Source: Xanthomonas maliensis (GTDB lineage Bacteria; Pseudomonadota; Gammaproteobacteria; Xanthomonadales; Xanthomonadaceae). From it: a stretch of 64,000 nt of DNA. Under the pieces are notes generated by a model that saw nothing but the letters and a program-made list of their open reading frames with translations, ran no database searches and was not told where the DNA came from. Positions 32,775 through 41,789 of the stretch are shown piece by piece (position 1 is the stretch's first letter; each line of letters begins with the position of its first letter). A program made the position numbers and the translations under genes. The stretch lies in assembly GCF_009192945.1 (NCBI RefSeq), contig NZ_NSET01000016.1, positions 1 to 64,000 on the forward strand. The letters are read 5' to 3'.

Positions 32775-35141
32775 ATGGCGTTTGAGCTGACGGCCAATCG
32801 CCGCATCGGCCTGGCCTTGCTGTGGTTGGCCTTGCTGGTCGCGGCCGGGTTCTGGCTGAGCCAGGCGCTGCAGGTCACCGGCGATCTGCGCAAGTTCATG
32901 CCCGCCCCACGCACGCCCGCGCAGAAGTTGCTGATCGAAGAGCTCGGCGAAGGCCCGGGCTCGCGCCTGCTGCTGATGTCGCTGTCCCATGCCGATCCAG
33001 CGACGCTGGCCGCGCAATCGCAGGCGCTGCGGCAGGCGCTGGCGGCGCAGCCAGCGGTGTTTGAGCTGGTCGGCAATGGCGCTAGCGCCGGCTTGGAGGC
33101 CATTCCCGCGCGGTTGCTGCCCTATCGCTATCTGCTCAGCGACAGTTTCGACCGCCAGCCACTGGACGCCGCCAGCCTGCAGGCCGCCTTGCAGGCGCGC
33201 GTGCAGGATCTGGGCTCGCCCGCGGCCGCAATGGTCGAGCCCTTGCTGCCGCGCGATCCCACGCTTGAAGTGCTGCACCTGGCCGAGACGCTACAGCCGG
33301 CCACCGCGCCACAGACCATCGATGAGGTGTGGTTCGACCATGCCGGCGATTCGGCGCTGCTGATCGCCCAGACGCGTGCGGCGGGCTTCGATCCCACCGG
33401 CCAGCAGCTGGCTTACGATGCCGTGCAGGCCGCCTTCGCCAAGATCAGCAAGGGCACCGCCACCCGGTTGACGCTGACCGGCCCGGGCGCGTTCGCGGTG
33501 GAGATCACCGCGCGGACGCAGGGCGAGGCGCAATGGATCGGCACCTTGGATACGGTGGGCCTGGTGCTGTTGCTGCTGGTGGCCTACCGCAGCTGGAAGA
33601 TTCCGGTACTGGGCGTGCTGCCGTTGGCGAGCGCCGGCCTGGCCGGTCTCGGTGCAGTGGCACTGCTGTTCGAAGGCGTGCATGGCATCACCGTGGCCTT
33701 CGGTTTCACCCTGATCGGCGTGGTGCAGGACTATCCGATCCATCTCTTCAGTCATCAGCGTCCGGGCCTGGATCCGCGCGCCAATGCGCGCCATCTGTGG
33801 CCGACGCTGGCCACCGGCGTGGTGTCGACCTGCATTGCCTATGTCACCTTCCTGTTCTCCGGCGTCGATGGCCTGCGCCAGCTGGCGGTGTTCACCATCG
33901 CCGGGCTGGCGACCGCGGCGGTCACCACGCGCTGGCTGCTGCCGGCATTGATCGATCCGTCGCCGCGCGACTATGCCGATTCGCGCGTGCTGGCCGCGGC
34001 GTGGCGAGGCATCGCGCGGTTGCCACGACCGCGGCTGAGCCTGCTGGCGATCGCCCTGGTCGGCGGGGCGGTGATCGTGTGGGCGCCGGGACCGTTCTGG
34101 CAGAACGATCTATCCAAGCTGACGCCGGTGCCGCCGAAGGCGCTGGCGCAGGACATGCACCTGCGTCAGGAGCTCGGCGCGCCGGATGTGCGTTACGTGC
34201 TGGCGCTGAGCGCCGGCTCCGACGAGGCCGCGCTGCAAGCCAGCGAGCGCCTGCGTCCGCGTCTGGATGCGCTGGTGCGCAGCGGCGCGCTGGGCGGCTA
34301 CGACATGGCCGCCCGGTATCTGCCCAGCGCACAGACCCAGCGCGCCCGCCAGGCGCGACTGCCGGATGCGGCGCAGGCGCGCGCGCTGACCGAGGCCGCG
34401 GTAGCGACCACGCCGTTCCGCAGCGATGTCTTCGAGCCGTTCCTGCACGATCTGCAGGCCGCACGGCAGGCACCGCCACTGACGCCGGCCGCGCTGGCCG
34501 GGACGCCGCTGGCGACCCCGGTCGGCGGCCTGCTGCTCGGCCGCGAAGGCCGCAGCACCGCGCTGGTGTCGTTGACCGCGCTGCGCGATCCGGCGGCGGT
34601 GGCCGCTGCGCTGCAGGGCAGCGATGCCCATCTGCTGGACCTGAAGGATGCCTCCGAATCGTTGGTGGCCGCGTATCGCGGGCGCGTGCTGGGCGCCTTG
34701 GCCATCGCGGCCGTGCTGCTGGCGCTGACCGTGGCGATCGCGTTGCGACAATGGCGACGGATCGTGCGCGTGCTGCTGCCGATGGCGCTGACCACCGTGC
34801 TGATCCTGGCCATCCTGCGAGGTGCCGGGGTGGAGTTGAACCTCTTCCACCTGATCGCATTGATCCTGGCGGCCGGGCTGGGGCTGGACTACGCGTTGTT
34901 CTTCGATCATGCCGGCGACGATCACGCCGATCAGATCCGCACCTTGCATGCGCTGATCGTCTGCAGTCTGATGACCTTGCTGGTGTTCGCGCTGTTGGCC
35001 GCATCCAGTATCCCGGTGTTGCGCGCAATAGGCAGCACGGTGGCGCTGGGCGTGCTGTTCAATTTCATTCTGGCGTTGCTGGTGTCGCGCGAACCGGCGC
35101 AGCAACGCATGGCGATCGAGGAGCCGCATGCTGGGACGTGA
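32775..35141 (+). CDS. MMPL/RND-superfamily exporter of the pigment locus
   Basis: 788 residues from ATG 32775. One membrane helix near the N-terminus (LALLWLALLVAAGFWLSQAL) precedes a periplasmic domain. Two groups of helices follow (~250-400 and ~650-770), the repeated RND plan with a second periplasmic domain between them. Motifs such as GFTLIGVVQDYPIHLF and ILAAGLGLDYALFFDHAGDD hold the charged membrane residues typical of proton-driven MMPL transporters. It probably lifts the finished pigment lipid out of the inner membrane. A 240-bp interval without a supported gene separates it from the LolA-like gene. Confidence 0.9.
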   Translation: MAFELTANRRIGLALLWLALLVAAGFWLSQALQVTGDLRKFMPAPRTPAQKLLIEELGEGPGSRLLLMSLSHADPATLAAQSQALRQALAAQPAVFELVGNGASAGLEAIPARLLPYRYLLSDSFDRQPLDAASLQAALQARVQDLGSPAAAMVEPLLPRDPTLEVLHLAETLQPATAPQTIDEVWFDHAGDSALLIAQTRAAGFDPTGQQLAYDAVQAAFAKISKGTATRLTLTGPGAFAVEITARTQGEAQWIGTLDTVGLVLLLLVAYRSWKIPVLGVLPLASAGLAGLGAVALLFEGVHGITVAFGFTLIGVVQDYPIHLFSHQRPGLDPRANARHLWPTLATGVVSTCIAYVTFLFSGVDGLRQLAVFTIAGLATAAVTTRWLLPALIDPSPRDYADSRVLAAAWRGIARLPRPRLSLLAIALVGGAVIVWAPGPFWQNDLSKLTPVPPKALAQDMHLRQELGAPDVRYVLALSAGSDEAALQASERLRPRLDALVRSGALGGYDMAARYLPSAQTQRARQARLPDAAQARALTEAAVATTPFRSDVFEPFLHDLQAARQAPPLTPAALAGTPLATPVGGLLLGREGRSTALVSLTALRDPAAVAAALQGSDAHLLDLKDASESLVAAYRGRVLGALAIAAVLLALTVAIALRQWRRIVRVLLPMALTTVLILAILRGAGVELNLFHLIALILAAGLGLDYALFFDHAGDDHADQIRTLHALIVCSLMTLLVFALLAASSIPVLRAIGSTVALGVLFNFILALLVSREPAQQRMAIEEPHAGT

Positions 35142-35559
35142 CGAGATCTCCAGCCTGATTCCCCATCAGGGCAGCATGTGCCTGTGGGAAGAGGTGGTGG
35201 CGTGGGACGCGCAGCACATCGTGCTGCGCAGTCACGCGCATCGCAGCGCGGCGCATCCGCTGCGCGCCGACGGGCGCCTGCGTGCCGTGCATCTCTGCGA
35301 ATACGGCGCACAGGCGATGGCAGTGCACGGCGGCTTGCTGGGCCGCGCATCGGGCAAGCCGGTACGTCCGGGCATGCTGGTGGCGTTGCGTGGCGTGGAG
35401 CTGCATGTGGCCGATCTGGAGCAGTTGCCCGATGCCATCGCCTGCCAGGCGCAGGTGCTGATGCAGGGCGAGGATAGCCAGCAATACAGTTTCCGTCTGC
35501 AGCATGGCGAGCAACTGCTGGCCGAAGGCCGGGCGACGGTGATGCTGGGCGCCGCCTGA
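35128..35559 (+). CDS. Hot-dog fold 3-hydroxyacyl-ACP dehydratase (ApeP-like)
   Basis: 143 residues. The N-terminus MLGRDEISSLIPHQGSMCLW carries the PHxGxM motif of FabZ-like aryl-polyene dehydratases, with HLCEYGAQAMAVHGG as the central hot-dog helix. It is the second dehydratase of the locus. In aryl-polyene systems a heterologous pair of dehydratases carries out the dehydration steps. Its start lies inside the last 14 bp of the exporter gene. Confidence 0.88.
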   Translation: MLGRDEISSLIPHQGSMCLWEEVVAWDAQHIVLRSHAHRSAAHPLRADGRLRAVHLCEYGAQAMAVHGGLLGRASGKPVRPGMLVALRGVELHVADLEQLPDAIACQAQVLMQGEDSQQYSFRLQHGEQLLAEGRATVMLGAA

Positions 35560-35778
35560 GGTCTGCGCTCAGGGCGCTGCCTGCGGCCTCGTTGCCATCA
35601 GCGGGTTCGCATCACCACGCGGTGTGCGCGATGCGCAGACAGCCGGTCGATGGTGCCGCCGCTGTAGCGATGCCCGATTGCGCCAGGCCTATCGGGACGA
35701 ACGTACGATCCGGCTGTCTGTCGGCGGACCGCTTGCTCTACGATAGCGCTCCCTCTCTGCTCACGACGGTCCGTGGCT

Positions 35779-36510
35779 ATGAACTCAGTTGCACGACGCG
35801 CCCTGGTCACTGGCGGCAGTGGCGACCTCGGCGGTGCGATCTGCCGTCAGTTGGCCGCGCAGGGCCATCATGTCATCGTCCATGCCAACCGCAATCGCGC
35901 GCGCGCCGATGAGGTGGTCGCGGCGATCGCCGCCAGTGGCGGCAGCGCCGAGTCGGTGACATTCGATGTGACCGATGGCCAGGACAGCGGTGCGGCGCTG
36001 GCGCACCTGCTGGAAGCAGGTCCCATCCATATCGTGGTGAACAACGCCGGCATCCATGACGACGCGCCGATGGCGGGCATGAGCGCCGAGCAGTGGCATC
36101 GCGTCATCGATGTGTCGCTGCACGGCTTCTTCAATGTCACCCAGCCACTGTTGCTGCCGATGGCGCGCGCGCGCTGGGGACGCATCGTCAGCGTGTCGTC
36201 GGTGGCGGCCGTGCTGGGCAATCGTGGCCAGACCAATTACACCGCTGCCAAGGCCGCGCTGCACGGCGCCAGCAAATCCCTGGCGCGCGAGATGGCCAGC
36301 CGCGGCATCGCGGTCAACGTCGTCGCGCCCGGCGTGATCGACGGCGAAATGGTCGGCGAGAGTTTTCCGCCCGAGGCGATCAAGCAACTGGTACCAGCCG
36401 GGCGTACCGGCAAGCCGGAGGAGGTCGCCGCGCTGGTGGCGTTTCTGTGCTCGGACGCTGCCGGTTACATCAACGGCCAGGTCATCGGCGTCAACGGCGG
36501 CATGGGCTGA
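35779..36510 (+). CDS. fabG: 3-ketoacyl-ACP reductase (FabG-like SDR)
   Basis: 243 residues from ATG 35779; an in-frame GTG two codons earlier is possible. SDR motifs: NAD(P)H-binding TGGSGDLGGA, VVNNAGI, catalytic Ser in SVSSVAAV and YTAAK (Tyr-x-x-x-Lys), and the C-terminal GQVIGVNGGMG. It reduces the 3-keto group after each condensation in polyene synthesis. It is separated from the dehydratase by about 220 bp, enough for its own promoter. It is convergent with the tannase gene, with a hairpin spanning both stop codons. Confidence 0.92.
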   Translation: MNSVARRALVTGGSGDLGGAICRQLAAQGHHVIVHANRNRARADEVVAAIAASGGSAESVTFDVTDGQDSGAALAHLLEAGPIHIVVNNAGIHDDAPMAGMSAEQWHRVIDVSLHGFFNVTQPLLLPMARARWGRIVSVSSVAAVLGNRGQTNYTAAKAALHGASKSLAREMASRGIAVNVVAPGVIDGEMVGESFPPEAIKQLVPAGRTGKPEEVAALVAFLCSDAAGYINGQVIGVNGGMG

Positions 36511-36533
36511 GCACCACGCCGCCCATGCTCAGC
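36506..36533. terminator. Shared hairpin between convergent fabG-like and tannase genes
   Basis: GCTGAGC (36506-36512) and GCTCAGC (36527-36533) form a 7-bp stem that contains the end of both open reading frames. CATGGGC/GCCCATG (36501-36507/36520-36526) is an alternative stem. There is no T-tract, so it may slow or end transcription from both sides only weakly. Confidence 0.45.
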
Positions 36534-38202
36534 GGCAACTGAAGCTGGCAGCGCTGTCGACATTGCCGCCGACATAGCGCGCCACCTGCGGATACGGACA
36601 TAACGGCCGCGTCCGTCCCTTGCCCCATTGGCTGGGCACCTCGCCGTTGTCGCTGCGCGCAGCGGCGGTGATCGCTGCCGGTGCCTGGCCTTGTTCCACC
36701 CACGCGATCAACGGCGTCAATGCGTCGAATTGATCGGTTGCCGGCCCACCGGCGCAATGACTCATGCCTGGCACCGGGAACAGCCGGGCGAAATCGCTGG
36801 CCTTGCCATCGTTGGCGATCGTCAGCTGCGTATACCAGGCCGCGGTATCGTCGAAGGAAAAGATCGCATCGCCGGTGCCGTGGTAGATCAGCAGCTTGCC
36901 GCCGCGTGCTTTCAGCGCCGAGAGATCGGTCTCGTGCGGCGGTGTCATGTAGTCCCACGCGGAGGTGGTGTAGACACCGGAGGTGGCAAAGATCTTCGCC
37001 GCGTCGCGGGCGAAATTGAAGCCAAGCGCATAGCCGGCCAGATCCTGCTCGGCGCTGCGATCGGCGGGCGGGGTCATGAACTCGAACGCCACCGATGCCG
37101 GTACCAGGGTCAGCGATGCCGACTGCCGCCAGTTGGCCCAATCGCCGCTGGCCACACCCGGGTCGTAGGGAAAACTGGCGTACACCGCCCCGCCGGCACC
37201 GTCACGCGCGCCGGCATAGATGGCACCGATGGCTTGTTTTTGCGCTGCGGTCAGGCAGCTGCCGGTGCGGCCGGCGCTGCCGCAGGTCGGCACGTCGCGG
37301 CCCAGATCGAAACGGCTCTGGCAGGTCGCCACGTCCTGCACCATGCTGTCCTTCACCCCATCCAGGGCATCGCAGCGCGCGAGGATGGCATCGCCGACCA
37401 GACGGCGTTCGGCGGCCGTCAGGCCGCTGGCGACATCGTGGCCGTCGGTGAGCGCGGCCAATTGCTGCGCCGTCGCCATTGCGGCCAGTGCAGCCTTGGG
37501 AAGATGAAAGCCGGGGTCGCCGGCCAGGATGCCGTCATAGTCGGCGGCATCGCGCGCGGCGGCCACCATCGCGTGGCGGCCGCCATTGGAACAGCCGCCG
37601 AAGTAGCTGGTATCGGGTCCCTTGCCGTAGGCGATGGCGATGACCTGCTTGGCCATCGGCGTCAGCGCCTGCACCGCGCGATAGCCGTAGTCCAGGCGCG
37701 CCTGGGGATCCAGGCCGAACAAGGGATTCTGATCGCCGTCGTGGCCGGCGTCGGAACTGATCACCGCAAACCCCATGCCCAGTGCGCTGTTCTGCTCGCC
37801 GCCGCCCCCGATGCCGCCGGTCGCGGTGACCACGCTGCCGTCCAGGCCGCCATTGGCCTGGTAGAAGAAGCGCCCATTCCAGGCCTTGGGCAGGCGCATC
37901 TCGAAGTTGATCGCATAGGTCTGCTGGTCCACCGCACTGGTGCGCTGGTGCATCTTGCCGACGATCTGGCAGTGCTCGCCGATCGCGCGTGCGCCGCTGT
38001 GCAAACTGCCGGCGGCGACGGTGGTGACCGCGCTGAAGGTGGTATCGGCATAGGCAAGCTTGGCCGCCAGCGCGTCGCAGCTCTGCGGCATTTTCGCCGG
38101 GACTGCCGCGCCCTTGCCGGACGTGGCTTGCGCCGGCAGGTAGAGCGGTACGGCCAGGCACGCCAGCGCGGCTGGCAACACCAACAGGTAGGCCTTCTTC
38201 AC
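36529..38202 (-). CDS. Exported tannase/feruloyl esterase-family protein
   Basis: 557 residues from GTG 38202, preceded by a strong GGAGG about 5 bp upstream. The signal peptide MKKAYLLVLPAALACLAVPLYLPAQA predicts export. The nucleophile motif GGCSNGGRHAM (Ser within CSNGG), the acidic GTGDAIFS and the His of PGMSHCAGG are the tannase-family triad. The family's two linked cysteines next to Ser and His are both present. Likely substrates are plant phenolic esters (galloyl or feruloyl). It lies within the pigment locus but has its own orientation and ribosome binding site, so a biosynthetic role is doubtful. Confidence 0.9.
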   Translation of the reverse strand: MKKAYLLVLPAALACLAVPLYLPAQATSGKGAAVPAKMPQSCDALAAKLAYADTTFSAVTTVAAGSLHSGARAIGEHCQIVGKMHQRTSAVDQQTYAINFEMRLPKAWNGRFFYQANGGLDGSVVTATGGIGGGGEQNSALGMGFAVISSDAGHDGDQNPLFGLDPQARLDYGYRAVQALTPMAKQVIAIAYGKGPDTSYFGGCSNGGRHAMVAAARDAADYDGILAGDPGFHLPKAALAAMATAQQLAALTDGHDVASGLTAAERRLVGDAILARCDALDGVKDSMVQDVATCQSRFDLGRDVPTCGSAGRTGSCLTAAQKQAIGAIYAGARDGAGGAVYASFPYDPGVASGDWANWRQSASLTLVPASVAFEFMTPPADRSAEQDLAGYALGFNFARDAAKIFATSGVYTTSAWDYMTPPHETDLSALKARGGKLLIYHGTGDAIFSFDDTAAWYTQLTIANDGKASDFARLFPVPGMSHCAGGPATDQFDALTPLIAWVEQGQAPAAITAAARSDNGEVPSQWGKGRTRPLCPYPQVARYVGGNVDSAASFSCR

Positions 38203-38581
38203 GTGATCCTCCAATCCGACGGTGGGCCGGAAGCGATTGCAGCGCACGCCCGTGCGCAACACCCTGCGGGCGCGCCAGGCGAGGGAAGGGCGACGGTGAT
38301 CGGCGCCCATTGCGCTGAGGAGGGGGCTATCGCACGTGGAGTGCGACAGGCAGCGCGTGATGGAGTGTCACGCCAGGCCGGGCTGCATACAGTGATGGCC
38401 GACTGAAAGCTGCGAAGCGATGACTTGGCGAGCGAAGTGCTCGCCGGTGGCGGCAGGCGCGAACCGTTGGGCTTGGAGGCAGGCGATGGCGGGACGTGTC
38501 AGAGCTCAGCGCAACTACCGGGGTGGCCCCGAACCACAGTCTCGACGAGCGCGGCGCTTGCGGCACCGCGCCGTGGGTGAC
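38203..38581. other. Intergenic interval between tannase and halogenase-like genes
   Basis: About 380 bp on the upstream side of the tannase gene and the downstream side of the halogenase-like gene. No small gene is supported. It holds the tannase promoter and the hairpin GGCGAGC-GAAGT-GCTCGCC at 38427-38445, which may help end the leftward pigment operon. Confidence 0.5.
38427..38445 (-). terminator. Possible terminator hairpin of the leftward pigment operon
   Basis: Perfect 7-bp stem GGCGAGC/GCTCGCC with a GAAGT loop, about 140 bp beyond the stop of the halogenase-like gene. No T-run follows on either strand, so intrinsic termination is uncertain. Confidence 0.35.
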
Positions 38582-40204
38582 TCAGGCCGCGTCTGCATAC
38601 CATGGTGCGGTGAGCACCGGGTCGCCGACGGCGTTGGCGGTCAGTGCGTCCAGTCCATGGTCGGCCAGATGCGGATGGCGTTGTCGCGCCTTGTGCAGGA
38701 TCTCCCGCGCCAATACCGCCATGCGGGCGATATTGCTGTGCAGGCGGGCGGCAAAGGCTTCGTCGTCGAGGGTGTCTTGCAAGGCGCCGTTGAGGGCGTT
38801 GAACCAGTCGATCAAGTACTGGTCGAGCAGGCGGCCGTCGGCTGGCGGCATGGCCTGGGCGCGATTGCGCTCGCCCCAGTCGCGCAGCACCTGTTGCATC
38901 GCCTGGTTCATGTCGCGGGCGAACAGGAAATCGGTCTTGGCACGGGCCAGCAGGCCGAGATCGGCGATCCGCCCGCTGCAGAACAATGGCGCCAGCAGCG
39001 ACCAGTAGTAGGTGTAGTCCCAGATCACCTTGATCGGCATCACCTGCGCATCGCCGAACAGCGGGTATTGATCCTGGTACAGGCTCAAGGTGTTCTCGTA
39101 AAACGAGAAATACAGTTGCTGGTACAGCTCGACGTAGGGGCTGAGCGATTTGCCGGCACGGTCGCGGCCGATCAATTCGCAGATATAGGTGTTGGAGATG
39201 GCGATGAAGTCGCTGCCAGGCGAATAGAACGGGTCCAGGAATACCCCCGCTTCGCCGGTCAGTGCCCAGCGCTGCGGCGAGAACACCTGCTTGCATCCAT
39301 AGGAAAAGTTGCGCAGGAACAGGAAGTCCTGCAGCCGATGCTCGGCCGAGTCGAGCGTGGCGGCGACCTGCGGCTGGTGCTTGCGCAACCAGGTCATCGC
39401 CTTGTCGTGGGTGTTCATGCGCTCCAGCGGGTGCATCGCCGCATCGCAGACGATGCCCAGCGAATGCGCGCCCGAGGACAGCGGGATCAACCAGAACCAG
39501 TAGCCCGGTCCGCACATGTGATTGGTCGAGCGCCACCGATCCGGCGGCGTGCAGCGCTGTAGCCAGCCGCTGTCCTGCGACCAGCCATTGGGATCGATCA
39601 GGCCTTCCACGCGCCACCACACCGCATTGGCATCGTGGGCGTTGTCTTGCGCCAGGCCCAGCTTGCGCTTGAGCAGGCCGGCGCGGCCGCTGGCATCCAC
39701 CACCCAGCGGGTGCGCAGCGTGCTCGGTTCGCCAGCGCGTTCGTAACGCACGGCATGGTCGGCCTCATCGTCGGCCAGGTCCACGCCCTTGACGCTGCAG
39801 CCATCGAGGAAGGCGATCCCCTGCGCGCGGGCGCGCTCGCCGAGGAAGTTTTCGAAGCGGCCACGGTCGATCTGCCACGACGGCGTAGGCAGGATCTGGC
39901 TGACGCCGACCTCGGTGCAACGATCGATATCGTGGCGCTGGTCGGAGAAAAAGAAGCGGAAGCCGAACTTGCGAATCTGCTCGGCTTCCAGGTGCTCGCG
40001 CAGACCCAGCACCTCGGCGAAGTAATGCGCACCGATCTCGACGGTGGACTCGCCGACCTTGAAGGCCGCCTCGCGCACCGGATGCGCACGCCGCTCCAGC
40101 ACGGTGATCGCCAGCGCAGGGTCGCGTTGCTTCAGCTGTAGCGCCAGGCTCAGGCCGGCCAGGCCACCACCGGTGATCACGACATCTGCGCGCTGCACAT
40201 TCAT
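38582..40204 (-). CDS. Second flavin-dependent halogenase-like oxidoreductase of the pigment locus
   Basis: 540 residues. N-terminal FAD motif VITGGGLAGLSLAL; KVGESTVE at ~49-56; Lys79 in RKFGFRFF; WFWLIP at 236-241 is an exact WxWxIP halogenase motif; GEAGVFLDPFYSPGSDFIA lines the FAD site. The C-terminal ~200 residues are longer than in the first halogenase-like protein of the locus. A role in bromination, or in hydroxylation of the aryl head, is predicted. It overlaps the glycosyltransferase gene by ATGA and ends the four-gene leftward operon. Confidence 0.85.
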   Translation of the reverse strand: MNVQRADVVITGGGLAGLSLALQLKQRDPALAITVLERRAHPVREAAFKVGESTVEIGAHYFAEVLGLREHLEAEQIRKFGFRFFFSDQRHDIDRCTEVGVSQILPTPSWQIDRGRFENFLGERARAQGIAFLDGCSVKGVDLADDEADHAVRYERAGEPSTLRTRWVVDASGRAGLLKRKLGLAQDNAHDANAVWWRVEGLIDPNGWSQDSGWLQRCTPPDRWRSTNHMCGPGYWFWLIPLSSGAHSLGIVCDAAMHPLERMNTHDKAMTWLRKHQPQVAATLDSAEHRLQDFLFLRNFSYGCKQVFSPQRWALTGEAGVFLDPFYSPGSDFIAISNTYICELIGRDRAGKSLSPYVELYQQLYFSFYENTLSLYQDQYPLFGDAQVMPIKVIWDYTYYWSLLAPLFCSGRIADLGLLARAKTDFLFARDMNQAMQQVLRDWGERNRAQAMPPADGRLLDQYLIDWFNALNGALQDTLDDEAFAARLHSNIARMAVLAREILHKARQRHPHLADHGLDALTANAVGDPVLTAPWYADAA

Positions 40205-41022
40205 GTGGATGGGTCGCTCCGTGGGGTCTTCGGCACAGTAGCAAATTCGCCATCCGGATCGTCAACGATCACCGGGTTGGCACGCACGCGGCGGTATTCG
40301 CGCCAGACATCGCCGTAGGCCCAGACCTGCTTGACCACGTGCGAGGTGATATTCCACAGGTCGCGCACCAGGCGGAAGTGACTCTTGCGGAAGGTGCCCG
40401 GTGCGGTGCCCGCATAACGGGTTTCGATCGGCACGGCCACCACCCGCGCGCCGGCCTGGCGTGCGGCCGAGATCAGCAGCTGTGCTTCGAACACGAAGCC
40501 TTCGCCGGGCACGTCGGGCAAGGTATAGACCGCCGCCGGATACAACCGTTGTCCGCTCTGGCTGTCGACCAGCCGGAAGCCGCATGCCCAGGCGATACCC
40601 CAGTCGCCAAAGTCGTTGCCGATGCGGCGGATGGTGGGTTGGGTGGCGCGCTTGCGCATGCGGGCACCGACGATCACGCAACCGGGGTGGCGATTGGCAG
40701 CCGCCAGCAGGCGCGGGAAGTCCGAGGCCTTGTGCTGGCCGTCGCCATCCATCGTCATCACCGCACGTGCGCCCAGTCGCTGGGCTTCGGCAAAACCGCT
40801 GCGCAGCGCCGCGCCCTTGCCGCGGCGCTGCGGGTGACGAATCAGCCGCACCGGCAGGTCGGCGATGCAGTCGGCAGTGCCGTCGTCGGAACCGTCGTCG
40901 ATCACGATCACGTGCGGGCAGTGGGCCAATGCATCGGTCACCACTTCACGGATGCGCAGCACTTCATTCAATGCCGGCACCAGGATGGCGGTGTTGTCGG
41001 CGGTCAGCGGTTGCCGGCTCAT
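40201..41022 (-). CDS. Family 2 glycosyltransferase
   Basis: 273 residues from ATG 41022. GT2/DPM1-like motifs: AILVPALNE at the N-terminus, VIDDGSDDGT for nucleotide-sugar binding, and VMTMDGDGQHKASD with the DxD-type metal site. No membrane helix is evident, so it would act on the cytosolic face. Placed between the chain-length factor and the halogenase-like gene with ATGA overlaps on both sides, it probably transfers a sugar or polyprenyl-linked group to the polyene head or its lipid anchor. Confidence 0.9.
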   Translation of the reverse strand: MSRQPLTADNTAILVPALNEVLRIREVVTDALAHCPHVIVIDDGSDDGTADCIADLPVRLIRHPQRRGKGAALRSGFAEAQRLGARAVMTMDGDGQHKASDFPRLLAAANRHPGCVIVGARMRKRATQPTIRRIGNDFGDWGIAWACGFRLVDSQSGQRLYPAAVYTLPDVPGEGFVFEAQLLISAARQAGARVVAVPIETRYAGTAPGTFRKSHFRLVRDLWNITSHVVKQVWAYGDVWREYRRVRANPVIVDDPDGEFATVPKTPRSDPST

Positions 41023-41789
41023 GCGCGCAGCTCCACCTGCAGCACCCGCGCCGGTCCGGCGTACAGCGTGGCCTGGCGGCCGCCAACGGCCAGCGCATCG
41101 AACAGCGGCAGCATCGGCGCCATCGCGTTGCTGGCGAAATGCTGCTGCAGCGGTCCGGCGGCGGCAGGCGCGCCATCGGCCAGCTGCAGCTGCAGCTGCG
41201 GCCGTCCGGCCTGGTCGGGGCGGCTCAACACCAGCGCGGCGCCGAGCAGCCCCTGGCTGGGTGCGACCCGACCCAATGGTCCGACCGAGCGGGCATCGTA
41301 GGCGACCAGCAGCACCGCCTCGGCACCGGCGTCCAGTTGCATCACCGCTTCCAGCAACCCTTGCGCGAAGCTGGCAGGCCCGGCGCTGAGCGCAGTGGCC
41401 GGCGTCATCGCCGCTGCGCCGATGGTCCAATAGCCGGCCGCGGCGTTGTGCACCGAGTTGTGGAACTTGGTCGGCGAGATCGCCAGTGGATCGCTGGCCA
41501 GGGTGGTGCACATGTAATCGGTAATGGCCAGGTCGCCGTGGGTGGAGGTGAACACCGACGGCAGGCTGGCCGGGTCGCGGCCGGCGTCCTGGCAGGCGGC
41601 CAACGCCGCCTCCAGCGCCACCGCCACCGTATCGGGCGCACGCCGGCGTTCATTGGCGGCCAGCAGCTGCGGCGCCGGACGCGCCGGGGTCTCCTGCAGC
41701 GCGGCGCCATCGGCGACCGCGCGCGCGGCCTGCCAGTTGGGAACGCCCGGCGCCCAGAAGCCGATGCCGTCGAGAGTGGCGGCCAGCAT
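41019..41789 (-). CDS. Ketosynthase-like chain length factor
   Basis: 256 residues from ATG 41789. It aligns with the N-terminal thiolase-like half of ketosynthases: SLPSVFTSTHGDLAITDYMCTTLA and SPTKFHNSVHNAAAGYWTIG. The position of the active-site Cys is not filled by the TACSSS motif and the C-terminal half is short. It therefore cannot condense alone and must form the KS-CLF heterodimer that sets polyene length. Its start overlaps the KS stop as TGATG, suiting one-to-one production. Confidence 0.87.
   Translation of the reverse strand: MLAATLDGIGFWAPGVPNWQAARAVADGAALQETPARPAPQLLAANERRRAPDTVAVALEAALAACQDAGRDPASLPSVFTSTHGDLAITDYMCTTLASDPLAISPTKFHNSVHNAAAGYWTIGAAAMTPATALSAGPASFAQGLLEAVMQLDAGAEAVLLVAYDARSVGPLGRVAPSQGLLGAALVLSRPDQAGRPQLQLQLADGAPAAAGPLQQHFASNAMAPMLPLFDALAVGGRQATLYAGPARVLQVELRA

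Noticed and set aside
32513-32785. 90-codon open frame between the LolA-like and MMPL genes
   Set aside because: It overlaps both neighbours in another frame, has no RBS and a Pro/Ala/Arg-rich composition.
33329-35158. 609-codon open frame in another frame of the exporter gene
   Set aside because: Composition is Ala/Gly/Arg-rich without domain content; the MMPL reading frame shows clear helices and motifs.
36628-38406. 592-codon open frame on the plus strand over the tannase gene
   Set aside because: The tannase frame has a signal peptide, triad and RBS; the opposite frame has none.
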